Part shown: positions 44,214 to 52,961 of the stretch, piece after piece
Position numbering within the stretch: the first letter of the stretch is position 1
Layout of the letters: each line of letters begins with the position of its first letter
Source: Mucilaginibacter sp. SMC90
GTDB taxonomy: Bacteria > Bacteroidota > Bacteroidia > Sphingobacteriales > Sphingobacteriaceae
Reading direction: 5' to 3'
DNA: 64,000 nt
NCBI RefSeq assembly: GCF_022811725.1
Contig: NZ_CP094527.1
Coordinates: 7,502,001 to 7,566,000 of the forward strand
The notes under the pieces: model-generated
Seen by the model: only the letters and a program-made list of their open reading frames with translations
What the model was told of the DNA's origin: nothing
Databases searched by the model: none
Position numbers and translations under genes: made by a program

Positions 44214-44897
44214 TTAAAGGGGCTTTTGGGCAACAATTACGTAAATGGCACCATCGCGGTCGCGTTGTGCCTGCGTATTTATCTTATTAAACAAGCCAAT
44301 CATAGCCTGCATTACCAATGCAAAGGGAGGGATCAAAAATTTAGGCATTTTAACCGCAATACCATCTTGAAACAACTGTAAACCGCTTGCCGTCAAACCC
44401 ATAATACCATAAAAAGAATTGATTTTAAAACCTTCGGCCTCAATAGTTTTCCTCAAACCGGCGCTTGTCCACCTCCAGTAGTCGTTGGGTGTGGGGTGGT
44501 AAAACCAGTAGCCATGGGTAGTTATAATGGCCGAACCGCCGGGTTTCAGGATCCTCATAGCCTCCTGCAAATAGCCCGAGGGGGTATCAACGTGTTCCAG
44601 CACCTGGTTGCTAAGTACAATATCGCAATAATTATCGGGCAGGGTTGTTTTACTGTCGAACCCGATATGATGCTCGGCCTTCGGGTTCATCTCCAGGTCG
44701 ATACCCAGATATTTACCAACAACAGGTTCAATCAATTCGCGATACGGCATATCACCACAGCCAAAATCAGCAAGCAGCAAGGTTTTATTATCAGCAGTGA
44801 GTTGCTTTACTATTTCGATGGTTTTATCCCTTAATTGTGAAAGGGATACATAGCGCGTGTGAAAAACAGAGGGATATAAACGGTCGTTACCTTTCAT
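44214..44897 (-). CDS. SAM-dependent methyltransferase (Methyltransf_11 type)
   Basis: The 227-residue protein has motif I LLADFGCGDMPYREL, an acidic loop YLGIDLEMN, and CDIVLSNQVLEHVDTPSGYL, followed by the LKPGGSAIITTHGYW strand. It starts the polysaccharide gene set. A gap of 56 bp separates it from the second methyltransferase. The substrate is unknown. Confidence 0.85.
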   Translation of the reverse strand: MKGNDRLYPSVFHTRYVSLSQLRDKTIEIVKQLTADNKTLLLADFGCGDMPYRELIEPVVGKYLGIDLEMNPKAEHHIGFDSKTTLPDNYCDIVLSNQVLEHVDTPSGYLQEAMRILKPGGSAIITTHGYWFYHPTPNDYWRWTSAGLRKTIEAEGFKINSFYGIMGLTASGLQLFQDGIAVKMPKFLIPPFALVMQAMIGLFNKINTQAQRDRDGAIYVIVAQKPL

Positions 44898-44950
44898 GCG
44901 GCTAATTTAATAGTTTTACTTAGTTTTTCACCGGCTGCCTGTAATGTAAA

Positions 44951-44978
44951 ACAGGTTTTACCTTGCGGTAAAACCTGT
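44951..44978 (-). terminator. Terminator of the blaI/M56 operon
   Basis: ACAGGTTTTACC (44951-44962) and GGTAAAACCTGT (44967-44978) form a perfect 12-bp stem with a TTGC loop, about 38 bp past the M56 stop. Confidence 0.85.
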
Positions 44979-45015
44979 CTGCTTTATCTAACTATGATCG
45001 TGTATTTTTTCAGGA

Positions 45016-47010
45016 TCAGTTATTCTTTTTAACCGATCCTTCAGCTGCCTTCTTCTTTGCAGCAGATTTCGTGGTCACAGATACAACACCATTTTTAGCC
45101 CTATCCCCATAAATAGCCTCAGCAGTTTTGTCTTTCATCACGTTTATTTGTTCAATATCGTTCGGATTAATTTTATCAAGTGATGATCCTTCCGCCAGGA
45201 CTACCCCGTCGATAATAATTAAAGGGGCTGATTTACTATCACCCGCTATGATTTGAGATTTTGTAGTGTCAGTGATCACTTTGCCGGTATAAATTACCTG
45301 ATTGGCGTTTGATGGATTTACAACAGCCCCCGTTCTATTTTCACCGGATTTTGCTGGCTTGCTATCAGCCAGTGTAAAGCTAATAGGAACCGAATATTGC
45401 ACCCTAACCGGTTTACCGTTCTGTATCCCTGGCTTCCATTCTGGAGATAATTTAAGCACCCGCAACGCTTCTTCATCGCAGCCATAACCTATCCCTCTTA
45501 AGATTTTAATATCAGATAATGCTCCATCTTTCTCGACAACGAATGTCGCTATAACACGCCCCTGGATATTTTTGTCGTGCGCCTCTTTAGGGTATCTGAT
45601 ATTGGTCATCAAAAATTTACCAAATGCATTTATCCCACCCTTAAACTCGGGCACCTGCTCAACCGATGTGAAGACCTGGTTGGTACCTGATTGCGCCGAA
45701 GCTATTGAGAAAGTTGCCGGTGCCGTTGTTTTTGTAGTGTCGGCATCAGGCGGAAGTGTGAAACTGATAGGCACAGAATATTGCACCCTTACCGGGCGAT
45801 TGGCCTGCATACCTGGTTTCCAGTTAGGTGATAATTTTATAACCCGTAAAGCCTCGTTGTTCAAATCATCTGCAACGCCCCGAACAACTTTTTGATTTGA
45901 CAGCGAACCATCTTTTTCAACAACAAAGGTTATGATCACCCGGCCTTGAATCTTTTCGTTGCGGGCCTTGGGTGGATACTTTATATTGGTTGTCAGGAAT
46001 TTGCCGAAGGCTTCAAGTCCGCCCGGAAATTCAGGCACCTTTTCAACCGATGTATATACTGGAGTCGTGTCAGCAGCTGCAACCGGTCTGTCCTCTACAG
46101 TTGGCGGGGCAATAGTTATTTCGGTCATCTTACTTGCCGGTGTCGAAAAAACTTTATCCGCTTTTGTGTTGATTACCGTTATAGCATCACTGTTATTGAT
46201 AGTTGCCGATGAGAGCACCATCATCAAAATAAACAATGGGGCCGAAAGGCCATACTTAATCAGTTTAATGCGATGTGATCTGTTTTTCTGTAACATAATG
46301 ATACGTTCCTTCAAAAGGCTTTTATTAAAAAATGAATTTACCAGGTTATGTGATGGAGCATGAAACGTTTGGCTCAGCAGCAGCATGGCATAATCGGCCT
46401 TATCTGTACCGGCATTAACAGCGTGCCTGTCGGCAATAAACTCATGGATATGCTTTATTGCCCGGCGATAGAAATACACTATCGGGTTAAACCAGTTAAC
46501 GATCATAACCAGTTCAATCAATAGCACATCGGCCGAATGCCATTGTTTGGCATGCACATCCTCATGCGCAGCAATAGCTTCGTTAGCCTCGCCGTCGGCA
46601 TTTAGTTTTACCTTTTTAAAGAACGAATATGATACAGCAGATTCGGGCTGACTGATCACTTTTTTCAGCTTGAATAACTGCCAGGCCAATCTTACCGACA
46701 AAAATGCGATGCCTGCAGCATATACGGCAAACAAGATCTGCCCTATACTAACCGGCGATTCTTCTATCGGCTTAAAGTGATAAACCAGTACGGGGCTGCT
46801 GTATAAAGTGTATTTTACCTGCTGGGTTATGAACAGGTTCTGCACCCAGTCGGCCTGGATAACAGGTATCATAAATGATAACAAAGCGGCACTTACCAGG
46901 TAAAGCCTGTTAAGCTGAAAAAAGGTTTCTTTACGAAGCAAAAGCACATAAAACCCGTAAAACAGCAACAGGTATATGTTTACCAGTAATAAATATTGCC
47001 ACCAGCTCAT
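45016..47010 (-). CDS. BlaR1-like M56 metallopeptidase with two TonB C-terminal domains and a plug-like tail
   Basis: The 664-residue protein has membrane helices at about 4-25, 36-52 and 90-112, then an M56 zinc protease with HEDVH (149-153), and another helix near 253-271. The periplasmic part holds two TonB_C domains (about 324-417 and 452-545) that are clearly duplicates of each other (VPEFxGGxxAFGKFLxTN). A C-terminal segment then resembles a TonB-receptor plug (PLIIIDGVVLAEG; INVMKDKTAEAIYG). M56 proteins paired with BlaI sense a signal and cut the repressor. The TonB parts could contact outer-membrane receptors. Confidence 0.9.
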   Translation of the reverse strand: MSWWQYLLLVNIYLLLFYGFYVLLLRKETFFQLNRLYLVSAALLSFMIPVIQADWVQNLFITQQVKYTLYSSPVLVYHFKPIEESPVSIGQILFAVYAAGIAFLSVRLAWQLFKLKKVISQPESAVSYSFFKKVKLNADGEANEAIAAHEDVHAKQWHSADVLLIELVMIVNWFNPIVYFYRRAIKHIHEFIADRHAVNAGTDKADYAMLLLSQTFHAPSHNLVNSFFNKSLLKERIIMLQKNRSHRIKLIKYGLSAPLFILMMVLSSATINNSDAITVINTKADKVFSTPASKMTEITIAPPTVEDRPVAAADTTPVYTSVEKVPEFPGGLEAFGKFLTTNIKYPPKARNEKIQGRVIITFVVEKDGSLSNQKVVRGVADDLNNEALRVIKLSPNWKPGMQANRPVRVQYSVPISFTLPPDADTTKTTAPATFSIASAQSGTNQVFTSVEQVPEFKGGINAFGKFLMTNIRYPKEAHDKNIQGRVIATFVVEKDGALSDIKILRGIGYGCDEEALRVLKLSPEWKPGIQNGKPVRVQYSVPISFTLADSKPAKSGENRTGAVVNPSNANQVIYTGKVITDTTKSQIIAGDSKSAPLIIIDGVVLAEGSSLDKINPNDIEQINVMKDKTAEAIYGDRAKNGVVSVTTKSAAKKKAAEGSVKKNN

Positions 47011-47012
47011 AA

Positions 47013-47384
47013 TTATTTTTCTTTTAGTTTTTCAATCAGTTTCATGATCTCATCGGCCTCTTTCAGGTCGATTTTCTCTTTCTTTACAAAAAACGAAAGC
47101 ATCCTGTTAACAGAATTATCAAAATAGCCGCTTAACAGTTTATCGGCAGCAAAACTCTGATACTGTTCTTTGCTTATCACAGGGTGATATTCGTGGCTTT
47201 TACCAAATGCAGTATGGCCAACAAAACCTTTGGTTTCCAGGATCCGGATAATAGTCGACACGGTATTATAGGCGGGCTTGGGCTCGGGTAATTGGTCGAT
47301 AACGTCTTTAACATACCCTTTTTTTAATTGCCACAGCACTTGCATGATCTGCTCTTCGGCGCGGGTTAACTCTTTAATTTCCAT
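47013..47384 (-). CDS. blaI: BlaI/MecI/CopY-family repressor
   Basis: The 123-residue protein has the family's winged helix (LTRAEEQIMQVLWQLKKGYVKDVIDQL, then AYNTVSTIIRILETKGFVGH) and a C-terminal dimerisation helix. The cleavage site region between them is present. It is cotranscribed with the M56 gene (2-bp gap). The pair is usually autoregulated, and a palindrome lies just upstream. The regulated genes beyond this operon are unknown; no beta-lactamase is in the window. Confidence 0.93.
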   Translation of the reverse strand: MEIKELTRAEEQIMQVLWQLKKGYVKDVIDQLPEPKPAYNTVSTIIRILETKGFVGHTAFGKSHEYHPVISKEQYQSFAADKLLSGYFDNSVNRMLSFFVKKEKIDLKEADEIMKLIEKLKEK

Positions 47385-47398
47385 GTGCGTACTTTTAA

Positions 47399-47419
47399 AT
47401 TAATACCTCGTGTATTAAT
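47399..47419. promoter_or_regulatory. Likely BlaI operator
   Basis: ATTAATAC (47399-47406) and GTATTAAT (47412-47419) form a perfect 8-bp inverted repeat with a 5-bp spacer, 15 bp upstream of the blaI ATG. Confidence 0.6.
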
Positions 47420-47539
47420 ATGTTTAATTGTGAAAACTAAGTTAAGGGACATATTTTAAATTTGCAACTAAATTTTTAGTTATTAATTTCTTAAACTTTA
47501 AATGACCATATTCGTTGTGTTGATCACATCCAATTATAC

Positions 47540-48943
47540 ATGAATATAACCTTCCATGGTGCTGCCCGTAATGTAACCGGCAGCAAACATTTACTCCGCT
47601 TAAATAACGGTACCAGCATATTATTAGACTGCGGCATGTTTCAGGGCCTGGGCGAACAAACCGAAGAAATGAACGAACATTTTGGCTTTAACCCCAAAGG
47701 GGTTACGCATATGATCCTGTCGCATGCGCATATAGATCATTGTGGTTTGATACCGCGCTTGGTTGCCGAAGGCTTCGACGGAAACATTTATTGTACTTCG
47801 GCCACCATGGACCTCACACGTATCCTGCTGCTCGATTCGGCCAGGATCCAGGCCCAGGATGTTGAATATGATAACAAGCACCGCGCCCGTAAAGGCCTTC
47901 CGCTGCTTAAACCTTTGTATACCGAAGAAGATGTAATGGACGCCCTGCGCCTGTTTAAGATCGTTGAATATGGTGAAGAATTTGCCATTACCCCCGAAGT
48001 AAAATTTAACTTTACCGATGCCGGGCATATTCTTGGCAGCGCGGCGGTACATATCACAGCTACCGAAAACGGAAAGGACACGCACATCACTTTTAGCGGC
48101 GACGTTGGCCGGTATGGCGATCTACTGTTGAAAAGTCCGCAAACCTTTGAGCAGGCCGACTACATCTTGCTCGAATCAACCTATGGCGACTCGCTGCATA
48201 AAGATCTGGGGCCAATTGAAGAGTCATTATTAGAAGTTATTAAACAAACCTGCAATGTAAAAAACGGTAAAGTGATCATCCCCGCATTTAGCGTTGGCCG
48301 CACGCAGGAATTACTATACGCCTTAAACAGTCTTGAGTTGAAAGGCACCTTACCCGATGTTCCTTATTATGTAGATAGCCCCCTATCCGAAAAAGCTACC
48401 CAGGTGCTGATGAACCACCCCGAAGTTTACAATAAAAATGTACAGGAGGTTTTAAAAACTGATGCCAATCCTTTCGGCTTCAAAGGCCTCCGATTTATTG
48501 AAAGCGTGGAAGAATCAAAGGCGCTGAACAATGACCCGCGACCATGTGTTATCATATCCTCATCGGGCATGGCCGAAGCCGGACGGGTAAAACATCATAT
48601 CAAAAACAATATCAGCAACCAAAAAAACACCATTTTAATGGTTGGCTACGCAGAACCAAATTCATTAGGCGGCAGGCTTTTAAGGGGCGATCACGAGGTA
48701 CATATTTTTGGTGAGCAATACGAAGTTAAAGCCGAAGTTCGCTCCATCAAATCAATGAGTGCCCACGGCGATTATGATGACCTGCTCCACTTTCTCACCT
48801 GCCAGGACCCAGCGTTAGTAAAAACCGTTTTCCTGGTTCATGGCGAGTATGACGTTCAGCAACATTTTGCCGGAAAACTAAAGGAGCATGGTTTTAATCA
48901 CATTGAGATCCCGTATCAGCATCAAAAGATAAATTTGGAGTAA
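47540..48943 (+). CDS. MBL-fold/beta-CASP ribonuclease-like protein
   Basis: This 467-residue protein has a metallo-beta-lactamase domain with HAHIDHCGLIPRL (HxHxDH), FTDAGHILGSAA and TFSGDVG, followed by a beta-CASP insertion (PAFSVGRTQELL) and the terminal SAHGDYDDLLHFL and FLVHGEYDVQ motifs with their zinc and catalytic histidines. The family (YSH1/CPSF73-like bacterial proteins) acts on RNA, sometimes DNA. It has no RNase J C-terminal domain. It is divergent from the blaI operon. Confidence 0.93.
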   Translation: MNITFHGAARNVTGSKHLLRLNNGTSILLDCGMFQGLGEQTEEMNEHFGFNPKGVTHMILSHAHIDHCGLIPRLVAEGFDGNIYCTSATMDLTRILLLDSARIQAQDVEYDNKHRARKGLPLLKPLYTEEDVMDALRLFKIVEYGEEFAITPEVKFNFTDAGHILGSAAVHITATENGKDTHITFSGDVGRYGDLLLKSPQTFEQADYILLESTYGDSLHKDLGPIEESLLEVIKQTCNVKNGKVIIPAFSVGRTQELLYALNSLELKGTLPDVPYYVDSPLSEKATQVLMNHPEVYNKNVQEVLKTDANPFGFKGLRFIESVEESKALNNDPRPCVIISSSGMAEAGRVKHHIKNNISNQKNTILMVGYAEPNSLGGRLLRGDHEVHIFGEQYEVKAEVRSIKSMSAHGDYDDLLHFLTCQDPALVKTVFLVHGEYDVQQHFAGKLKEHGFNHIEIPYQHQKINLE

Positions 48944-48954
48944 AAACAATAAAG

Positions 48955-49036
48955 CGTCATTGCGAGGTACGAAGCAATCCCAAACTATACAGAGCGGCTC
49001 TGCTAATCGGGGATTGCTTCGTACCTTATAATGACG
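48955..49036. repeat. GTCATTGCGAGG palindrome (copy B)
   Basis: Ends CGTCATTGCGAGGTACGAAG and a near-complement ending ATGACG enclose inner arms GCAATCCC/GGGGATTGC. It lies between the convergent beta-CASP and dehydrogenase genes. Confidence 0.85.
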
Positions 49037-49061
49037 TCTGTAGAAGCCTTTCGGTTACCCT

Positions 49062-49919
49062 TTACCCCTTCCTTACCTGTTTTATCACCGCTATGATATC
49101 CTCCTCACCAAAGGCAGCTTCAGCATCCTGGTAAGTTTGATACGCAGTTACCCCCAGCGGAGTGGCAAGGCCAAGGTTTTTGGCAAGGCGCAGATCTTTG
49201 GCAATGTGTTTTAATGCAAATGCTGCGTTATAATTATTGTTAACAATGGCATCACCTTTTATTTTGATGAAAGGACTGCCCAAGGCACTGTTACCGATCA
49301 AGGTTGTCAGTGCCTCTGCATTAATGCCGTTTTGTTGCGCCAGCGTTATTGTTTCGGCAAGGCCCTGCGCTACAATGCCCAGAAAGGTATTGATAGCCAG
49401 TTTGGCCACATTGCCTGCGCCGGTATCGCCCACCTGCATAACAAGTTTGCCCATTTTTTCAAGGATAGGTTTAGCCTGTTCAAATGCACCGGCCTCACCT
49501 CCAACCATGATCACAAGCATAGCATCTTCAGCTTGCTTTACACTGCCCGACACCGGGGCATCTAAATAACTGTTTCCGCGAGCCTTGCATGCGACGGCCA
49601 TTTCCTTACTGATAGCAGGCGATACAGTACTCATGTTGATGATGATCTTGCCGCTCGCTTTTGAAGACAGTAAACCTTCACTACCGTTAAAAATATCATG
49701 GATAGCCTTGTCATCAGATACCATTATGAAAACCACATCGGCATCGTTTAATAATAAAGCTGGCGATACCGCAGTACCTATCCCCTGAGCTTTAAACCCA
49801 TTCTCCTTTTCCTTACTGCGGTTATACACGCTGAGCGGATATCCGGCTTTGATCAGTTGCTGCGACATGGGGATTCCCATTTTGCCTAAACCAATCCATC
49901 CAATTTTAACTGTATTCAT
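49062..49919 (-). CDS. NAD(P)-dependent beta-hydroxyacid dehydrogenase (HIBADH family)
   Basis: The 285-residue protein has the Rossmann motif GLGKMG (10-15), the substrate-binding DAPVSGSVKQAEDAML segment and a catalytic lysine in GNVAKLAINTFLG near residue 172. The family reduces or oxidises 3-hydroxy acids such as 3-hydroxyisobutyrate, tartronate semialdehyde or succinic semialdehyde. I cannot tell the substrate. It is followed on the same strand upstream by an SDR gene with 58 bp between. Confidence 0.92.
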   Translation of the reverse strand: MNTVKIGWIGLGKMGIPMSQQLIKAGYPLSVYNRSKEKENGFKAQGIGTAVSPALLLNDADVVFIMVSDDKAIHDIFNGSEGLLSSKASGKIIINMSTVSPAISKEMAVACKARGNSYLDAPVSGSVKQAEDAMLVIMVGGEAGAFEQAKPILEKMGKLVMQVGDTGAGNVAKLAINTFLGIVAQGLAETITLAQQNGINAEALTTLIGNSALGSPFIKIKGDAIVNNNYNAAFALKHIAKDLRLAKNLGLATPLGVTAYQTYQDAEAAFGEEDIIAVIKQVRKG

Positions 49920-49977
49920 AGTAGCTATTTGGTTTTTTATTTATATAGATTTTATTGATACCTGTTTTCAACGCCAT

Positions 49978-50751
49978 TTAAACCGGAAATTTAATTCCCG
50001 ACAGCCTTTCGCACTCGGCAATGAAACGGTCCTGAACTGCAGGATCTGCACCAGCCGGATGAACAGAACGTAATTTTTTATGATAGAAGTATTTCCCGCT
50101 TACAAAAACTTCCGGCTCACTACCTGCAGCCAGCCATACCTGTGTTTTTGGCGCATCCTCCAGGCTATCCGGAGCGCCAGGGCCACCCATTTTGGTTGCC
50201 ACCCAACCAGGCTCCATTGCGTTTGAAAATATACCGGGCCATTTGCGGGCGGCGTAAAAGGCAAGGATCACGTTATGCAATTTTGAATCGGCATAAGCCA
50301 TATACCCGTTCCAGTTACGAACGTTCCATTCCAGGTCGCGCAGTGTGGCGTCACCATCTTTGTGCAGGCCCGAACTGGTATATACCAGGCGTTTAGGCTT
50401 ATTGATAATACAGGTAAGGATATAAGGGGAAAGACTGTTGATGGCAAACACGTGCGGCAGGCCATCTGCCGTTGTCAATCGTCGTGCTTCCTGGTATCCC
50501 ACAGCAGCATTATGGATAACAGCATCAAATGCACCGAGCTTATTAACCTGTTCTGCAACATGGATACTCCCGGCAATAGATGCAAGATCGCCGGTTACTA
50601 CTGTTTCTGCTTTGGGTACAGCCGCCAGTGCCTCTTTGGCGCGGGCTTCGTTACGGGCATGCAAAACTACGCTATGACCCTCTTTTACTAATATCTGTGC
50701 GGCCATCTGCCCTAAACCATCAGCCGAACCTGTTATAAATATTCGCGACAT
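49978..50751 (-). CDS. Short-chain dehydrogenase/reductase
   Basis: The 257-residue enzyme has the nucleotide-binding TGSADGLGQ near the start, an NAA motif in HNAAVGYQEA, and the catalytic Y-x3-K in YMAYADSKLHN with a preceding Ser (YTSSGLH). The pattern is of the retinol-dehydrogenase-like or protochlorophyllide-reductase-like SDRs rather than FabG. The Crp/Fnr regulator gene is 92 bp upstream on the same strand and may be linked in control. Confidence 0.9.
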   Translation of the reverse strand: MSRIFITGSADGLGQMAAQILVKEGHSVVLHARNEARAKEALAAVPKAETVVTGDLASIAGSIHVAEQVNKLGAFDAVIHNAAVGYQEARRLTTADGLPHVFAINSLSPYILTCIINKPKRLVYTSSGLHKDGDATLRDLEWNVRNWNGYMAYADSKLHNVILAFYAARKWPGIFSNAMEPGWVATKMGGPGAPDSLEDAPKTQVWLAAGSEPEVFVSGKYFYHKKLRSVHPAGADPAVQDRFIAECERLSGIKFPV

Positions 50752-50843
50752 ATTATCTGTTTTAATGATCCAACAAAGTTCGGAACCAAAGCGGTGCAGG
50801 CATTTAACAAATGGTAAGAAACGGAGTTTGATTCAAATTAATG

Positions 50844-51416
50844 TTAGCGGATGTTTTTACGGATCCTGCTTAACGATTGCGGCGTTACGCCCAGGTAAGA
50901 TGCAATATCGGTAAGCGGTACCCTCATTGCCACTTCGGGCTGGCGCTCCAGAAACAATTGGTACCGCTCGGACGAATCATAACCGAGATAGGCATTCCTG
51001 GTTTTTATTTTTTCCAGCAGCGTGTTCTGCGAGATCTGATCAATTATTTCCTTGAGATAGGGCAGCTTTTCATACAAAGCCAGTAAGTTATTCTTACTGA
51101 TAGCCAGCAACTCCGTATCGCAGGCCGCCTGGATACCCTCTTCGGCAATCATATTATTGTTAAAGCTGTACAGGATAGTGCAAAACTGGTTGTCTTTTAA
51201 AAAGAAATAGGTCACTTCATTTCCCTTATCGCTTTGAGCCATAATGCGCAGTACGCCATTGGTGATGAAAAACAATTGCCTTGCCACATGCCCGAGCGAT
51301 AAAAGCGTATCCCCTTCCTTAAACTTCATGGGTACAAAGGCATTTGCTATAAGCTCCTGATCGTTAACCGGGATAGGTTTTAACTGCTGTAGGCGGGCAA
51401 TGAGTTGCTGTTGCAT
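50844..51416 (-). CDS. Crp/Fnr-family transcriptional regulator
   Basis: The protein is 190 residues from ATG 51416 (MQQQLIARLQQL). It has a cyclic-nucleotide-binding fold (about 15-110, KEGDTLLSLGHVARQLFFITNG) and a C-terminal HTH with VPLTDIASYLGVTPQSLSRIRK. No Fe-S cysteines are visible, so it is not an oxygen-sensing Fnr. An upstream in-frame start at 51455 falls within a dispersed repeat and is unlikely. The SDR gene downstream is a plausible target. Confidence 0.9.
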   Translation of the reverse strand: MQQQLIARLQQLKPIPVNDQELIANAFVPMKFKEGDTLLSLGHVARQLFFITNGVLRIMAQSDKGNEVTYFFLKDNQFCTILYSFNNNMIAEEGIQAACDTELLAISKNNLLALYEKLPYLKEIIDQISQNTLLEKIKTRNAYLGYDSSERYQLFLERQPEVAMRVPLTDIASYLGVTPQSLSRIRKNIR

Positions 51417-51450
51417 TATACAAATATCAGGTAAAATTGTAATAAAAAAA

Positions 51451-51519
51451 GCCATTGCAAGGCACGAGGCAATCCTCTATAAGCAGGTACGCCCTATTAC
51501 TTTGTACCTTATAATGAGG
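51451..51519. repeat. GTCATTGCGAGG palindrome (degenerate copy C)
   Basis: The left arm GCCATTGCAAGGCACGAGGC and a right arm TACCTTATAATGAGG are decayed relatives of copies A and B. It lies just upstream of the Crp/Fnr gene. Confidence 0.6.
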
Positions 51520-51541
51520 TACTTAATGGAAAAGGTCAGTC

Positions 51542-51970
51542 TCAATAACTCGCCTGCCCTATTTCAAGTTTACTGATCTTATTATCGGCATTAACCGTAA
51601 ACTTAAAGTAAGTTTTAAAATCGCCCCACTGATCGCTGTGAAATTTACCGTAAACATGCAAGCCGTTTTGTTCCACTTTGTCAATACTGGTAAAACGTTC
51701 ATGACCTAAAGCTTTTTCGAAAAAGCTTTTAAAGTTCATTTTGTTACCGTCATCAAAAAGCCCGGCATCAGCGGTGAACAAAGCAAACCAAGCTTGTTTG
51801 TCGCCGTTTTGCAGGGCATCAATGGCCTGTTTTGCTATTGGGTTGCTTAGCTTTTCGGTATTCATAGCTTTAACGTTTTGTATAGTTGAGGCAGGTGTTT
51901 TTGCGGCCTGCGCATTTACAGTTGAAGTAATTAATGTACCGTATATGATATAATGATTAAGCGTTTTCAT
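51542..51970 (-). CDS. Secreted NTF2/SnoaL-like protein
   Basis: From ATG 51970 the protein has 142 residues with a signal peptide (MKTLNHYIIYGTLITSTVNAQA). The mature part has the cone-shaped NTF2 fold pattern: a helix AKQAIDALQNGDKQAWFALF, DAGLFDDGNKMNF, and the C-terminal strand pair WGDFKTYFKFTVNADNKISKLEIGQA. SnoaL-like proteins range from isomerases to ligand binders, and no catalytic residues can be named. It stands alone. Confidence 0.78.
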   Translation of the reverse strand: MKTLNHYIIYGTLITSTVNAQAAKTPASTIQNVKAMNTEKLSNPIAKQAIDALQNGDKQAWFALFTADAGLFDDGNKMNFKSFFEKALGHERFTSIDKVEQNGLHVYGKFHSDQWGDFKTYFKFTVNADNKISKLEIGQASY

Positions 51971-52080
51971 GGCTTTGTAGATGTACAAATCAAATAATTC
52001 TATTTTTTAAAACCTGTTAAATATCAGTATCAGGTTATAACTAAGACTACAACCTGATACTGATGTTACTAAGCTGATAA

Positions 52081-52833
52081 TTAATTTGTTGCACCACCGT
52101 TAACCAACAAGTGCTGGCCGTTTACAAACGATGAAAGATCGCTGGCGAAGAACTCGGCCACATTGGCCACATCTTCTACTTCGGCCAGGCGGCCCATCGG
52201 ATTGCTATCAAGCAATTGTTTTCTTAAAGCGGGGTAGCTATCAGCTTCGGCAAAGATACCTGAATGATCAACAGCAAAGGGTATGATGGAGTTAACTGTT
52301 ACACCACGGTGACCAATCTCTTTTGAAAGGATATCAACCAGGTACCTTGGCGTAGTTTTGCTGCCGCCATACACGGCCATTCCAGGCACAGGGAATGAGG
52401 TGGTACTTGAGGCGATGTATATGATCCGGCCATTATCTTCCACATTTTTGGCGGCCTGCTGCATGGTAAAGTAAGTACCCTTGGTGTTGATGCCAAACAC
52501 ACGGTCAAACTGTTCTTCGGTAAAATCAACCACCGGGGTTTCCACCAGTTCGATACCTGCGTTAGCCACTACAATATCTATTTTACCAAATGCATCTTTT
52601 GCTTCTTTAAACAGCCTTTCAATATCAGCCACTTTACTTACATCGGCCTGTACTGCTATAACGTTTGCACCCATCGCTTTGATGTTACTTACCACTTCGT
52701 CGGCCGATGCCTTGTCGCGTGAATAGTTGATTACGATATCGGCACCTAATGCTGCATAACGTTCTGCAATTGCTTTACCTAAACCACGGGCTGAGCCGGT
52801 TATTACTGCTACTTTATTATTTAATGAGTTCAT
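52081..52833 (-). CDS. SDR family oxidoreductase (FabG-like)
   Basis: From ATG 52833 the protein has 250 residues: TGSARGLGKA (cofactor), NAGIE, catalytic Ser in YIASSTTSF and Y-x3-K in MAVYGGSKTTPRY, and the C-terminal NGQHLLVNGGATN. A GTG start 21 bases upstream is less likely. It probably reduces a carbonyl with NADPH. A second, related SDR lies 128 bp upstream on the same strand, and the two share about the expected identity of paralogues. Confidence 0.92.
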   Translation of the reverse strand: MNSLNNKVAVITGSARGLGKAIAERYAALGADIVINYSRDKASADEVVSNIKAMGANVIAVQADVSKVADIERLFKEAKDAFGKIDIVVANAGIELVETPVVDFTEEQFDRVFGINTKGTYFTMQQAAKNVEDNGRIIYIASSTTSFPVPGMAVYGGSKTTPRYLVDILSKEIGHRGVTVNSIIPFAVDHSGIFAEADSYPALRKQLLDSNPMGRLAEVEDVANVAEFFASDLSSFVNGQHLLVNGGATN

Positions 52834-52917
52834 GATTATTTTCTTTGATTTCACCGATGAGGTTTGATTTCACCGATGCTTGGTTAATGTTTCTGTGATT
52901 ATTGTCTTATTTGTGAC

Positions 52918-52961
52918 TCTTGCCGTCTTGCTTCTTAATTCTTGCTGTCTTGCCTCTCAAT
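52918..52961. repeat. 22-bp tandem direct repeat
   Basis: Two 22-bp units (52918-52939 and 52940-52961, TCTTGCCGTCTTGC-type) differ at four positions. Within them TCTTG recurs every 7 or 8 bases, so this is a heptad-like array that has drifted. A separate 19-bp direct repeat (TTTGATTTCACCGATG core) is at about 52844-52880. Both are between the two SDR genes. Confidence 0.7.

Noticed and set aside
45016..47384. Beta-lactam resistance module
   Set aside because: The BlaI/M56 pair lacks a penicillin-binding sensor domain and no beta-lactamase gene is nearby; the MBL protein at 47540 is a beta-CASP nuclease.
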